From: Candidatus Cloacimonadota bacterium | GTDB lineage: Bacteria; Cloacimonadota; Cloacimonadia; Cloacimonadales; TCS61 | Assembly: GCA_030445745.1 (NCBI GenBank) | Contig: JASUTE010000006.1 | Location: 1-64,000 of the forward strand | DNA: 64,000 nt | Direction: 5' to 3' | Shown here: positions 7,745 through 16,141 of the stretch, in pieces | How positions within the stretch are numbered: the first letter of the stretch is position 1 | Layout: each line of letters opens with the position of its first letter | The notes under the pieces: generated by a model | Database searches by the model: none | The model's input: the letters and a program-made list of their open reading frames with translations, nothing else | What the model was told of the DNA's origin: nothing | Made by a program: the position numbers and the translations under genes

Positions 7745-10564
7745 GTGGGCAAAAAAGATAAAAGAATTAAACTCTGGAAGCAAATCTTAAAATATTCTAT
7801 TTACACTACTGTACTATTAGCAGTTTTATTAGGCTTTTTTTGGATAGATTCGGTACACAGAAGATATAAAAAAGATTTGCAAGAGTTTCGTAATAGCTAT
7901 ATGGAATCACAAAAAAATAGGGTTAAACATGAAGTAGAAAATGCTTTGCGTTATATTAATTTTAAAAAAGCTCAAACTGAACAACAGCTAAAAGAACAAT
8001 TAAAAAAAAGAGTTTATGAAGCTTACAGCATCGCCCAAAATATTTACGAAGAAAATAAACAAACAAAGTCAAAAGCAGAGATAAAAAAGCTTATCATCGA
8101 CGCCTTGCGTCCTATTCGTTTTAACAATGATCGAAGTTATTATTACATTGTGAATCTACAGGGTGTGCAGCAAATGTACCCTTTGGAACCTGATAATGTA
8201 GACAAAGACATACAGAATAGACAAGATTATAAAGGCAAAAATGTAATTCGAGATGAACTGAGGGTGATAAATGAATTCGGTGAAGGATTTGTACAAGATT
8301 ATTCTTCTAAATTAGGTGCAGAGAGTAAGAAGATCTATCCTAAAATTAGCTTTGTAAAAGAATTTGAACCTCTTAATTGGTACATTGGTACAGGCGAATA
8401 TTTAGATAATGTGAAACAGGATATTCAAAAAGTAGTACTACAGCTGCTTAGCAGTATTCGTTTTGACAAACAAGGTTATATTTTTGTTAATACCTATGAC
8501 GGTATACCTTTGATACGAGATGGTGAGATCTTGAAAGATGCCGCTAGTAGCTGGGAGTTAACCGATCCAAACGGGGTAAAAGTTTTGCAGTTACAGCGGG
8601 AAGCGGTAAGAAGTCCGAAGGGAAATTTTATAGAATATTCCTGGCGAAAGTTGGATGGGCAGGAACCTGTTCCCAAGATTTCTTTTATTATGGGTGTACC
8701 AGATTGGCAATGGATGGTAGGATCTGGGGTATATCTGGATGATTTAGAAGCAGTAGTTTCTGTGCGTCGAAAAGAGATAAATCAAGAATTATTTAAAACT
8801 GTCTCTCAAATCATCATAATCCTAATTGCAGTGCTGATTTTAGTCTATCTGTTTACAAACTATTTAGCCCAAAAAATTAAGTACAATTTCAACATACTTT
8901 CCGATTTTTTTCGCAGTGTAGTGAAATCACCTTCCTATTTGCAACCAGAAAAATTAAAATACGAAGAATTTGCTCAGCTGGGCGAGACTGTGAACAAAAT
9001 GTTGGAAAAGAGACTGCAAGCAGAGAAGCAGTTAGCTGAAGAAAGAGAACTCTTTATCTCTGGTCCGGTAATTACTTTTAAATGGTATGTTAGAGAAAAT
9101 TGGCAACTGGAATATATTTCGCCCAATATCGAGCAGTTTGGATATGAATATAAAGATTTTACAACTGGCAGCATCCAACTTTCACAAATAATTTATCCCC
9201 AAGACCGTACTAGAGCCATGGCAGAAATAGATGAATTTATTAAATCTGATAAAGAATTACTTGAACAGGATTTTCGCATAATTACCAAAGATAAAAGAAT
9301 TGTGTGGGTATACGATCGCATGAAAATGAAACGTGACGAGCAAGGTAATGTAAGCAGCTATTATGGTTATTTAATCGATATTACCGTTCGTAAAAAAGCA
9401 GAAATAGAGATAGAAAATGAAAAAGCATATTTAGAAAACCTTTTCGAAAATTCACCAGAATGCATCGTTTTGGTAGATAAACACAGTCGAATAATTAAAT
9501 GTAACAAAAGCTTTACAACTCTATTTGGCTATAGTTCGGAAGAGGTTAAGGGAAAGAATCTGGATTATTTGATAACCAAAAGTGAACAAATCTCCCAAGC
9601 AGTAGAATTAACCGCTAAAGCGGAAAACGGTGAAAGAGTTTTTACCGAAACAATCCGTTATAACAAAGAAGGAAAACCTATTTATGTTTCTATCTTAGGA
9701 GTTCCCATCATATTTAGTGACAGAGAACTGGAAGTGTATGCGATTTACCGCGATATAACTAAACGTAAGGTAGCAGAAGAAAAGCTGCGTAAAACCAATG
9801 AAGAGTTGAAGCAGTTAAAACAAAATTTGGAAAAAAAGGTAGAAAAAGCAGTCAACGATATTAGGGAAAAAGATCAAATGCTTATGGTGCAAAGTAGACA
9901 AGCAGCTATGGGCGAGATGATAGGAAATATTGCTCATCAATGGCGTCAACCTTTGAATGGATTAGGTTTACTTATCCAAGATTTCCAAGAAGCTTATGAA
10001 TTTGGTGAACTAGACGAAAAATATTTGGAAAAACAAACAGAAAAGGGAATGCAGCTTATTCAATATCTTTCCGACACAATCGATGATTTTCGTAATTTCT
10101 TCAAACCTGTCACTAAAAATAAAGTATTTAGTATAGCAGACACTGTAAGAAAGACGATAACTATGGTAGAAAGTAGTTTCAGGGATCATAATATCAAGAT
10201 AGATTTTCAGGTTGAAGAAGATGTAAAAATTATGGGGTTGCGGAATCAGTTTTCCCAAGTAATAATAAATATTCTAAACAATACCAAGGATGCTTTTGCC
10301 GAACACGAAGTAGAAAAACCACAAGTGTGGCTGCATCTTAGCAAGATAGATGGCAAAGCAAAGTTATCCATAAGAGATAATGCCGGAGGAATACCATCTC
10401 AAATAAAAGATAAGATCTTTAATTCCTATTTTACAACCAAGCAAGATAACAAAGGTACGGGGTTGGGTCTTTTTATGTCTAAAACAATAATAGAGAAGAA
10501 AATGAACGGTAAAATTACTGCAGAAAATATTGCAGATGGAGCTGAATTTATAATAGTTGTTTAA
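7745..10564 (+). CDS. Cache-PAS-PAS sensor histidine kinase with intact phosphoacceptor histidine
   Basis: 939 residues from GTG 7745, chosen because GAGGGG (7732-7737) is well spaced to it; ATG 7730 has no ribosome-binding site. Order: membrane span about 18-36; extracytoplasmic region with two Cache-type units (about 125-220, with RSYYYIVNLQGVQQMYP and NWYIGTGEYLDNV; about 240-340, with GYIFVNTYDGIPLIRDG and WQWMVGSGVYLDDL); membrane span about 354-376; PAS about 440-555; PAS about 562-680; coiled coil; kinase core. H-box MGEMIGNIAHQWRQPLNG puts the phosphoacceptor at H731. N-box VIINILNNTKDAF, G1 DNAGGIP, F/G2 SYFTTK and GTGLGL are intact. This is the only one of three kinase-like proteins here with its histidine, so the likely phosphate source for the downstream receiver proteins. 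Confidence 0.92.
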   Translation: MGKKDKRIKLWKQILKYSIYTTVLLAVLLGFFWIDSVHRRYKKDLQEFRNSYMESQKNRVKHEVENALRYINFKKAQTEQQLKEQLKKRVYEAYSIAQNIYEENKQTKSKAEIKKLIIDALRPIRFNNDRSYYYIVNLQGVQQMYPLEPDNVDKDIQNRQDYKGKNVIRDELRVINEFGEGFVQDYSSKLGAESKKIYPKISFVKEFEPLNWYIGTGEYLDNVKQDIQKVVLQLLSSIRFDKQGYIFVNTYDGIPLIRDGEILKDAASSWELTDPNGVKVLQLQREAVRSPKGNFIEYSWRKLDGQEPVPKISFIMGVPDWQWMVGSGVYLDDLEAVVSVRRKEINQELFKTVSQIIIILIAVLILVYLFTNYLAQKIKYNFNILSDFFRSVVKSPSYLQPEKLKYEEFAQLGETVNKMLEKRLQAEKQLAEERELFISGPVITFKWYVRENWQLEYISPNIEQFGYEYKDFTTGSIQLSQIIYPQDRTRAMAEIDEFIKSDKELLEQDFRIITKDKRIVWVYDRMKMKRDEQGNVSSYYGYLIDITVRKKAEIEIENEKAYLENLFENSPECIVLVDKHSRIIKCNKSFTTLFGYSSEEVKGKNLDYLITKSEQISQAVELTAKAENGERVFTETIRYNKEGKPIYVSILGVPIIFSDRELEVYAIYRDITKRKVAEEKLRKTNEELKQLKQNLEKKVEKAVNDIREKDQMLMVQSRQAAMGEMIGNIAHQWRQPLNGLGLLIQDFQEAYEFGELDEKYLEKQTEKGMQLIQYLSDTIDDFRNFFKPVTKNKVFSIADTVRKTITMVESSFRDHNIKIDFQVEEDVKIMGLRNQFSQVIINILNNTKDAFAEHEVEKPQVWLHLSKIDGKAKLSIRDNAGGIPSQIKDKIFNSYFTTKQDNKGTGLGLFMSKTIIEKKMNGKITAENIADGAEFIIVV

Positions 10565-10587
10565 TAGCACTAATGGAGGTGTGAAGT

Positions 10588-12702
10588 ATGCGCAAATTTG
10601 TGCTTATATTTTTGTTATTTTACTTAATTTCTGGTATTTACGCTGATGAGATTCAGGAAATGAAATACTCTTTACCAGAAAAAACTGTGTCTGAAAAGAT
10701 CGTCACTCTGAATGAAATTGCTAAGTCTTATTGGTTGGTAAATCCTGGCAGCACTTTTGTTTATGCGGAAAAAGCCTATCAATTAGCCAGCCAGCGAGAT
10801 AATAAAACTCAGATGGCAATAGCACTCAAAAATAAAGGTGTAGCCTATTATTTTCTCAGTAAATTCGACGAAGCGTTGCAACAGTATGAGAAAGCCTTAG
10901 ATATTTGCCAAAAAAATGATGATTTACGAGGCTTAGCCGATCTTTATAACAACATTGGTTTGGTCTACCAGAAGATGAATAAATTCGATCTTACCCTGGA
11001 AAATTATTTAAAATCTTTAGAATTGGAAAAACAGCTAGGGAATCAAAAAGGGATAGCAGATTCCATGGTAAATTTGGCTAATTTCTTTTATTTCTTAGGA
11101 AAATACGATAAAGCTCAGGAATATTTTACCAAAAGTTTAGAACAGTTTAGTGAAATTGACCATCAAAACGGAATTTCGATGGCTTTGGTAAATTTAGCTG
11201 CTATTCAAGATGATAGAAAGAACTATGAGGAAGCTATTCAACTTTATAAACGTTCTTTGCAGATAGATTTACAACAGAATAATTACAATGGCATTGCAAC
11301 CAACTACAACAATATCGGTTTTTCTTATTTTAATTTGAAAAACTATCCTGAAGCTGAAGACTACTATAACCGAGCTTTAAAAATTCAAAAAAGAATTTCA
11401 GATAATTGGGGAATTTCCAATACATATTACAATTTAGGTGAACTCTATTTAAAGTGGAATAAGCTGCAAAAATCTTCTGATAATTTCATCCATTCCTTAG
11501 AGTTAGCTAACAAAATGCACACTACTGACCTGCAGTTGAAAGCTAGTAAGGGCTTGGCAGAAATACACTATAAATTAGGTAACTACAAAAAAGCGTATGA
11601 ATTTTATGAAGTTTATGCTACCATTAACGATAGCTTGTATAAAGAACTTGGAAATAAAAAACTTGTGGATATCTGGTCTGCTTACCAAATTCAGCAAAAA
11701 GATGAGCAGAACAAAATATTGGAACAAAAGAACAAGATCATGACTTTGGAGCTGCAAAAGAAAAAGCTGATAGAACAGCGGCTGATACTGGGTCTTGTAA
11801 TAGTGGTTATCCTGGTACTTATTTTATTTAAATATTATCGCACAAAAAGTAGAACTAACCAACTTTTACAAAAACTGGTGCGAGAGAGGACCACTAAACT
11901 GCAGATAGAAGGCGATGAGCGTAAGCGAGCAGAAAAAAAGCTGCAACAAAAGCATCAGCAGATAAACAGTATTCATAATTCTTTGGAAAATAAAATAGAA
12001 GAAGCTTTAAAAAGTTTAAGAAATAAAAATATGCGTCTTATTCAGCAGTCTCGTCAAGCAGCTTTGGGCGAAATGACCGGCCACATTTTAGCACAGTGGC
12101 AACAGCCATTGACCCAAATTTATGACAAACTGCAAAATCACCATGAAAACTGGGATGATTTGGATAAAGAAGAAAAAAAGCAAATTTTGCAAACTTTGCA
12201 GAGTTTTATTAAAAGGTCGGAAGAGTTTGAATATATCTTCAAAGCCTGTTTGCATACAGAAGAATTTTCAATCAAATCTGTAGTACAAGATGTTATAGAA
12301 CTAGTGCGGCACTCTTTGATAGAAAATAGAGTGCAGCTAAAGGTAGATTTTCAGTCTGAATGCAGAATAGAAGGTTATCGAGATCTCTTTTTGCAAGTTG
12401 TACTTAATATTGTGAACAACTCTCGGTATTTCCTAAAAAAACGGAAAATTTTAAATCCTACTTTGGAAATAAATCTGGAGGCGAAAAAAAATAGATGTGT
12501 TCTCACTATTATAGATAATGCTGGTGGAATTGATGAAGAGATAATCGACAAGATCTTTGAGCCATATTTTTCTACTAAGAAACAGGGTGAGTTTCGGGGC
12601 TTGGGCTTGTTTATGGCAAAAACTGTTGTCCAAGAGATGATGCGAGGGAAAATTACAGCAGAAAATTACTATTCTGGAACTAAGTTTACTATAGAGTTAT
12701 AA
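10588..12702 (+). CDS. TPR sensor protein with histidine-kinase core lacking the phosphoacceptor histidine
   Basis: 704 residues, TGGAGGT upstream. Signal peptide 1-19; about seven TPR units 35-350 outside the membrane (repeats such as ADLYNNIGLVYQKMNKFDLT); membrane span about 397-417; coiled coil 420-480; kinase core. The H-box region QSRQAALGEMTGHILAQWQQ aligns without gaps to that of the preceding kinase, but the histidine position is Ala502. The ATP-binding half looks whole: N-box VVLNIVNNSRYFL, G1 DNAGGID, EPYFSTKK, RGLGLFMAK. So it may bind ATP without autophosphorylating at the usual site. Same architecture as TPR kinases of Bacteroidota. Role as a pseudokinase or dimer partner is inference. 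Confidence 0.88.
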   Translation: MRKFVLIFLLFYLISGIYADEIQEMKYSLPEKTVSEKIVTLNEIAKSYWLVNPGSTFVYAEKAYQLASQRDNKTQMAIALKNKGVAYYFLSKFDEALQQYEKALDICQKNDDLRGLADLYNNIGLVYQKMNKFDLTLENYLKSLELEKQLGNQKGIADSMVNLANFFYFLGKYDKAQEYFTKSLEQFSEIDHQNGISMALVNLAAIQDDRKNYEEAIQLYKRSLQIDLQQNNYNGIATNYNNIGFSYFNLKNYPEAEDYYNRALKIQKRISDNWGISNTYYNLGELYLKWNKLQKSSDNFIHSLELANKMHTTDLQLKASKGLAEIHYKLGNYKKAYEFYEVYATINDSLYKELGNKKLVDIWSAYQIQQKDEQNKILEQKNKIMTLELQKKKLIEQRLILGLVIVVILVLILFKYYRTKSRTNQLLQKLVRERTTKLQIEGDERKRAEKKLQQKHQQINSIHNSLENKIEEALKSLRNKNMRLIQQSRQAALGEMTGHILAQWQQPLTQIYDKLQNHHENWDDLDKEEKKQILQTLQSFIKRSEEFEYIFKACLHTEEFSIKSVVQDVIELVRHSLIENRVQLKVDFQSECRIEGYRDLFLQVVLNIVNNSRYFLKKRKILNPTLEINLEAKKNRCVLTIIDNAGGIDEEIIDKIFEPYFSTKKQGEFRGLGLFMAKTVVQEMMRGKITAENYYSGTKFTIEL

Positions 12703-12704
12703 GA

Positions 12705-13028
12705 ATGGAAGAGATAAAATTGTGGGAAGTAGTGCACCCCTATTATCGGGAATTGGGAAAAAACGTGGCATTAATAGGTTGCAAGGAAGATATGAGATAA
12801 GTAGCTCAAAATTATAAAAAAGGATGTTGAGGTTGTTATGGAAATAGCTGATTATGACGGTGGCATGGCTTCATCGATAATTTATAAGATATTCGCTCTA
12901 TATTTTACCAACAAACAAGATAGTACAGGGCTAGGTTTGTATAGAAAACTATAATCGAGGAAAATATACAGGGTAGTTCAAAAGTGAGGAACATTAAAGA
13001 TAGGGCAGAGTTTAAGATAATTATTTAG
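12705..13028 (+). pseudogene. Broken histidine-kinase ATPase fragment
   Basis: Between two kinase-like genes lies a decayed third. ATG 12838 reads MEIADYDGGMASSIIYKIF then ALYFTNKQDSTGLGLY, matching the G1, F and G2 boxes of the kinase at 7745 (DNAGGIP, SYFTTKQDNKGTGLGL), then hits a stop at the frame change; the next frame continues IIEENIQGSSKVRNIKDRAE and FKIII before TAG at 13028, matching the kinase tail (IIEEDFKG, KNIKEGAEF). An upstream piece (12705-12800) may be an N-box remnant. No H-box. It is most like the small gene that follows, so it looks like a dead tandem copy. Confidence 0.8.
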
Positions 13029-13037
13029 GGGGGAATT

Positions 13038-13739
13038 ATGAATAGAGATTTAATAATAAAAAGGCAATTTCAACATGGGTTGGTTGGTAAATTGATAACC
13101 GAATTAGCTCTGGAGTGGAGACAAGAGATGGATGCGGTGGGAATTATGATTCAAAATTTCGAAGATGCTTTCAAAGCTAATGAGTTAACTTTGGAATATA
13201 TTCAAGAAAAAACCAATGCCAGCTTAGAAGTTTTAAACAAAATAAGCAAATGTATAGAAGATTTTAAATTTTTAAGGTATCAGAACCGGCAAACAAATAA
13301 ATTTGATGTAAAAGAGATATTGCAACGTTGTTCAGATCTGATGAAAATGCTATTGAAAGATAAAAACATAAAATTAACTACTATCTGTGAGGTTAATGGT
13401 TTTGTGGAAGGACAAGCTAATGAATTTGCACTTATATTGCTCTCGCTTATATTGAATGCCAAAGAAAGCATTGAAGAGATGAAGCATTCTAATCCGGAGA
13501 TTAAGGTAATTTGCAAAAATAAGGGAGAAAAGGTATTGGCTACTGTTCAAGATAACGGCAAAGGAATACCTTATGCAATTCAAGATGAGTTGTTCGACCC
13601 CTTTTTTACAACTAAAGACGAACTTGAACACAGCGGTATGGGTTTGTATGTAAGTAAACTGATAATAGAAGAAGATTTTAAAGGCACACTTCGTTTTAAA
13701 AATATAAAGGAAGGAGCGGAATTTAGTTTTGAGGTATAA
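13038..13739 (+). CDS. Small cytoplasmic kinase-like ATPase lacking the phosphoacceptor histidine
   Basis: 233 residues, GGGGGG upstream, no signal peptide or membrane span and no sensor domain: just a dimerisation helix region and a HATPase. Residues 15-31 (LVGKLITELALEWRQEM) align with the H-box GEMIGNIAHQWRQPL of the kinase at 7745, with Leu25 at the histidine position. N-box ALILLSLILNAKESIEEM, G1 VQDNGKGIP, DPFFTTKDE and SGMGLYVSK remain. Ends four bases before the receiver protein at 13743, suggesting translational coupling and joint function. Either a pseudokinase/adaptor for that receiver, or a kinase that uses another residue. Confidence 0.82.
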   Translation: MNRDLIIKRQFQHGLVGKLITELALEWRQEMDAVGIMIQNFEDAFKANELTLEYIQEKTNASLEVLNKISKCIEDFKFLRYQNRQTNKFDVKEILQRCSDLMKMLLKDKNIKLTTICEVNGFVEGQANEFALILLSLILNAKESIEEMKHSNPEIKVICKNKGEKVLATVQDNGKGIPYAIQDELFDPFFTTKDELEHSGMGLYVSKLIIEEDFKGTLRFKNIKEGAEFSFEV

Positions 13740-13742
13740 TTT

Positions 13743-16139
13743 ATGATAGAAAAAATTAATATATCTGTTTTATACGTAGAAGATGAAGGCATGATCAGAA
13801 ATTCAATTTCCGAAATGTTGCGCCGCAGAGTAGAGACACATTATGTAGGTAAAGATGGTTTGGAAGGTTTGGAATTATACAAGGAGCATAGACCGGATTT
13901 GGTTATTACAGATATTAAAATGCCTAATATGAACGGTATAGAAATGATTCGGGAGATTAAAAATGAGGATAGCGAAGCCAATGTGGTAATTACTTCAGCT
14001 CACAGTGAGGCTAATTTTTTTATGAATGCTATCGAATTGGGCGTAAGCAACTTTTTGCTTAAACCCATCGAGAAGCGGGAATTATTTAAAATTATTAAGA
14101 AATTTGCTGAGGTAAAGTATCTGAAAAGGCAACTAGAAAAGCAGGAGCAAGAGAAAAAAATAGCTCAAGAAACTTTGCGAGCTAATGAAGAAAAATTCCG
14201 AACAATCACCACCAGTGCTAATGACGCCATCATTATGGTTAATAAAAATGGGGAGATAACATATTGGAATCCTGCTGCTGAACGTATGTTCGAATTTAGC
14301 TCCGAAGAAATCATGGGTGAAAAATTCGCGGAAAAAATAGTTCCCGAAAAGATGAAACATAAAATGGAAAAGGGTTTGCGTTTCTTTAGTAAGCAATTAC
14401 AAGAGCAACCAGAAGCAGATACAATTGAGATGATAGGCCAAAAAAGAAGCGGCGTACTTTTCCCTGCAGAGCTCTCGGTTTCTACAGTAGAATTAGATGG
14501 CGAGACCGATGTTGTAGCTGTAATTCGCGATAGAACCGAACAGAAAATGATGGAACAAAAACTGCGCAAGAGTGAAGCCAAATATAGGAAAGTTATTAAT
14601 CTGACTACGCAGGGATTTGGAATTACCAAACCAGGAAAGGGCTTTGTAGAGGTTAATAATGCGCTTTGCCAAATGTTAGGGTACGATAAGGAAGATATTT
14701 TGGGCAAAAATCCTTTTGATTTCGTTACTCCAGATGTCGAGGGCGAGATTAAAAAGCAGATACATCTTGCCGATAAAGAAAATCATCACAGAAGCTTTGA
14801 TATTAAATTCCTAACTCGTAAAAATGAAGAAAAGTACATCAATATTTCCAGTTCAGATCTTTTAGATGATGAAGGCAATGTAATTGGCGAGTTTAGTTTT
14901 TATAACGATATTACTAAGCAGAAAAAAGCAGAAGAAAGGATAAAGAGATTGTATCAATCTCTGATGCAGGAGCTGGATGTGGCGTCATCAGCGCAATCTT
15001 TTTTACTGCCCAAATGGCTTATGTTGGAGAAAAATCTGATAGTTTCTTCTAATTATACTCCCTCTTCTAAAGTAGGAGGGGATTTATTCGATTTTGTAAA
15101 AATTGATGATACACGTTATGTGGCTTATGTGGGAGATGTTTCTGGTCATGGAGTGCAGGCTGCCCTACTAATGACAGCGGTAAAATCGACCGTTAACATG
15201 ATAGTTGAGAGCGAACAAGGTGAATTGAAACCACATTATATTATGAATAGGCTGAATAAAATTCTTACCGATAAGCTTTTATTCAAAAATTATATGACAA
15301 TGATATTGGGAATTATCGATACTGAAAAAGAGGAAATCCATTATTTCAATGCTGGTCATCCACCGCTCATACAATACAATATCAACACTAAAAAAGCCAA
15401 ATTAGCTGTGGAAAAAGGTTCTATTCCAATAGGCTGGGATACTAAAATAGAATACAAGGAAGAGGAAGAGGATATATTGCCCTTGAAGGAGCACCTCATT
15501 ACTTTCTTTTACACAGATGGTATTTTCGAATGTGAAAACAAAAAAAATGTACAGTTAGGCTTAAAGGGATTTGTTGATTTTTTGGAAAAAAATATAGAAT
15601 ACGATAATTTTGCTATTATTCCTCATAAAATTAAAAAGGAACTGATAGATCATCATTACGATATAACCTCAGATGATTTTACTCTACTTGCTTTTAAAAA
15701 AACATCTCCGGAAAAGGAAAAATCAGCCAAAAAGCTATTCCTAATTGGTTCTGCGCTCGTAAATACTGGGAAAATAGGAGTTCAATGCGAAAGAATGGTG
15801 AAGGAATACTTCAAAGATGAAGATTATGCAGCTAAGGTAGAATGGGTAGTGAATGAAGCTATAAATAATATCATCATACATGCTCTTGCCGACAAACCCG
15901 ATACTATTATCTTATTGCAAATTGAAGTGAATGAAAAGGTAAAATTAACCATCTGGGATAAAGGTATTGAATGGCACCTGCCTGAAATGAGAGAAAACCA
16001 GCTAGTAGAAGAAGCAAAAGAACTTGCCGAGGACGGCCGAGGTATTCCCATCATCTACTCTTTAGCTTCTCAGATAAAAAGAACTCGTTACGATGAAATT
16101 AACGAAACTATCATAGTTGTGGAACCAGATTCGGAGTAA
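13743..16139 (+). CDS. Receiver-PAS-PAS-SpoIIE phosphatase-HATPase (RsbW-like) regulator
   Basis: 798 residues. Receiver 6-120 with acidic pocket E13/D14, phosphoacceptor D57 (VITDIKMPNMNG), T84 and K107. PAS about 145-270 and 275-400 (first with EKFRTITTSANDAIIMVNKN). SpoIIE/PP2C phosphatase about 415-655: PSSKVGGDLFDFV, VGDVSGHGVQAALLM, FNAGHPPLI, FFYTDGIFECE, SSDDFTLLAF carry the metal-binding Asp/Gly residues. C-terminal HATPase about 670-795 of the anti-sigma kinase type: VVNEAINNIIIHA (E705, N709) and DGRGIPII (G765-G767). One polypeptide thus carries both the kinase and the phosphatase expected to act in opposition on a STAS antagonist, under control of a receiver. The STAS protein at 27985 is the obvious candidate target. 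Confidence 0.93.
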   Translation: MIEKINISVLYVEDEGMIRNSISEMLRRRVETHYVGKDGLEGLELYKEHRPDLVITDIKMPNMNGIEMIREIKNEDSEANVVITSAHSEANFFMNAIELGVSNFLLKPIEKRELFKIIKKFAEVKYLKRQLEKQEQEKKIAQETLRANEEKFRTITTSANDAIIMVNKNGEITYWNPAAERMFEFSSEEIMGEKFAEKIVPEKMKHKMEKGLRFFSKQLQEQPEADTIEMIGQKRSGVLFPAELSVSTVELDGETDVVAVIRDRTEQKMMEQKLRKSEAKYRKVINLTTQGFGITKPGKGFVEVNNALCQMLGYDKEDILGKNPFDFVTPDVEGEIKKQIHLADKENHHRSFDIKFLTRKNEEKYINISSSDLLDDEGNVIGEFSFYNDITKQKKAEERIKRLYQSLMQELDVASSAQSFLLPKWLMLEKNLIVSSNYTPSSKVGGDLFDFVKIDDTRYVAYVGDVSGHGVQAALLMTAVKSTVNMIVESEQGELKPHYIMNRLNKILTDKLLFKNYMTMILGIIDTEKEEIHYFNAGHPPLIQYNINTKKAKLAVEKGSIPIGWDTKIEYKEEEEDILPLKEHLITFFYTDGIFECENKKNVQLGLKGFVDFLEKNIEYDNFAIIPHKIKKELIDHHYDITSDDFTLLAFKKTSPEKEKSAKKLFLIGSALVNTGKIGVQCERMVKEYFKDEDYAAKVEWVVNEAINNIIIHALADKPDTIILLQIEVNEKVKLTIWDKGIEWHLPEMRENQLVEEAKELAEDGRGIPIIYSLASQIKRTRYDEINETIIVVEPDSE

Positions 16140-16141
16140 CT

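Noticed and set aside
14165..14707. 180-codon minus-strand frame
   Set aside because: Opposite a well-supported PAS/SpoIIE gene and rich in Ser/Leu without any motif, a typical shadow frame.
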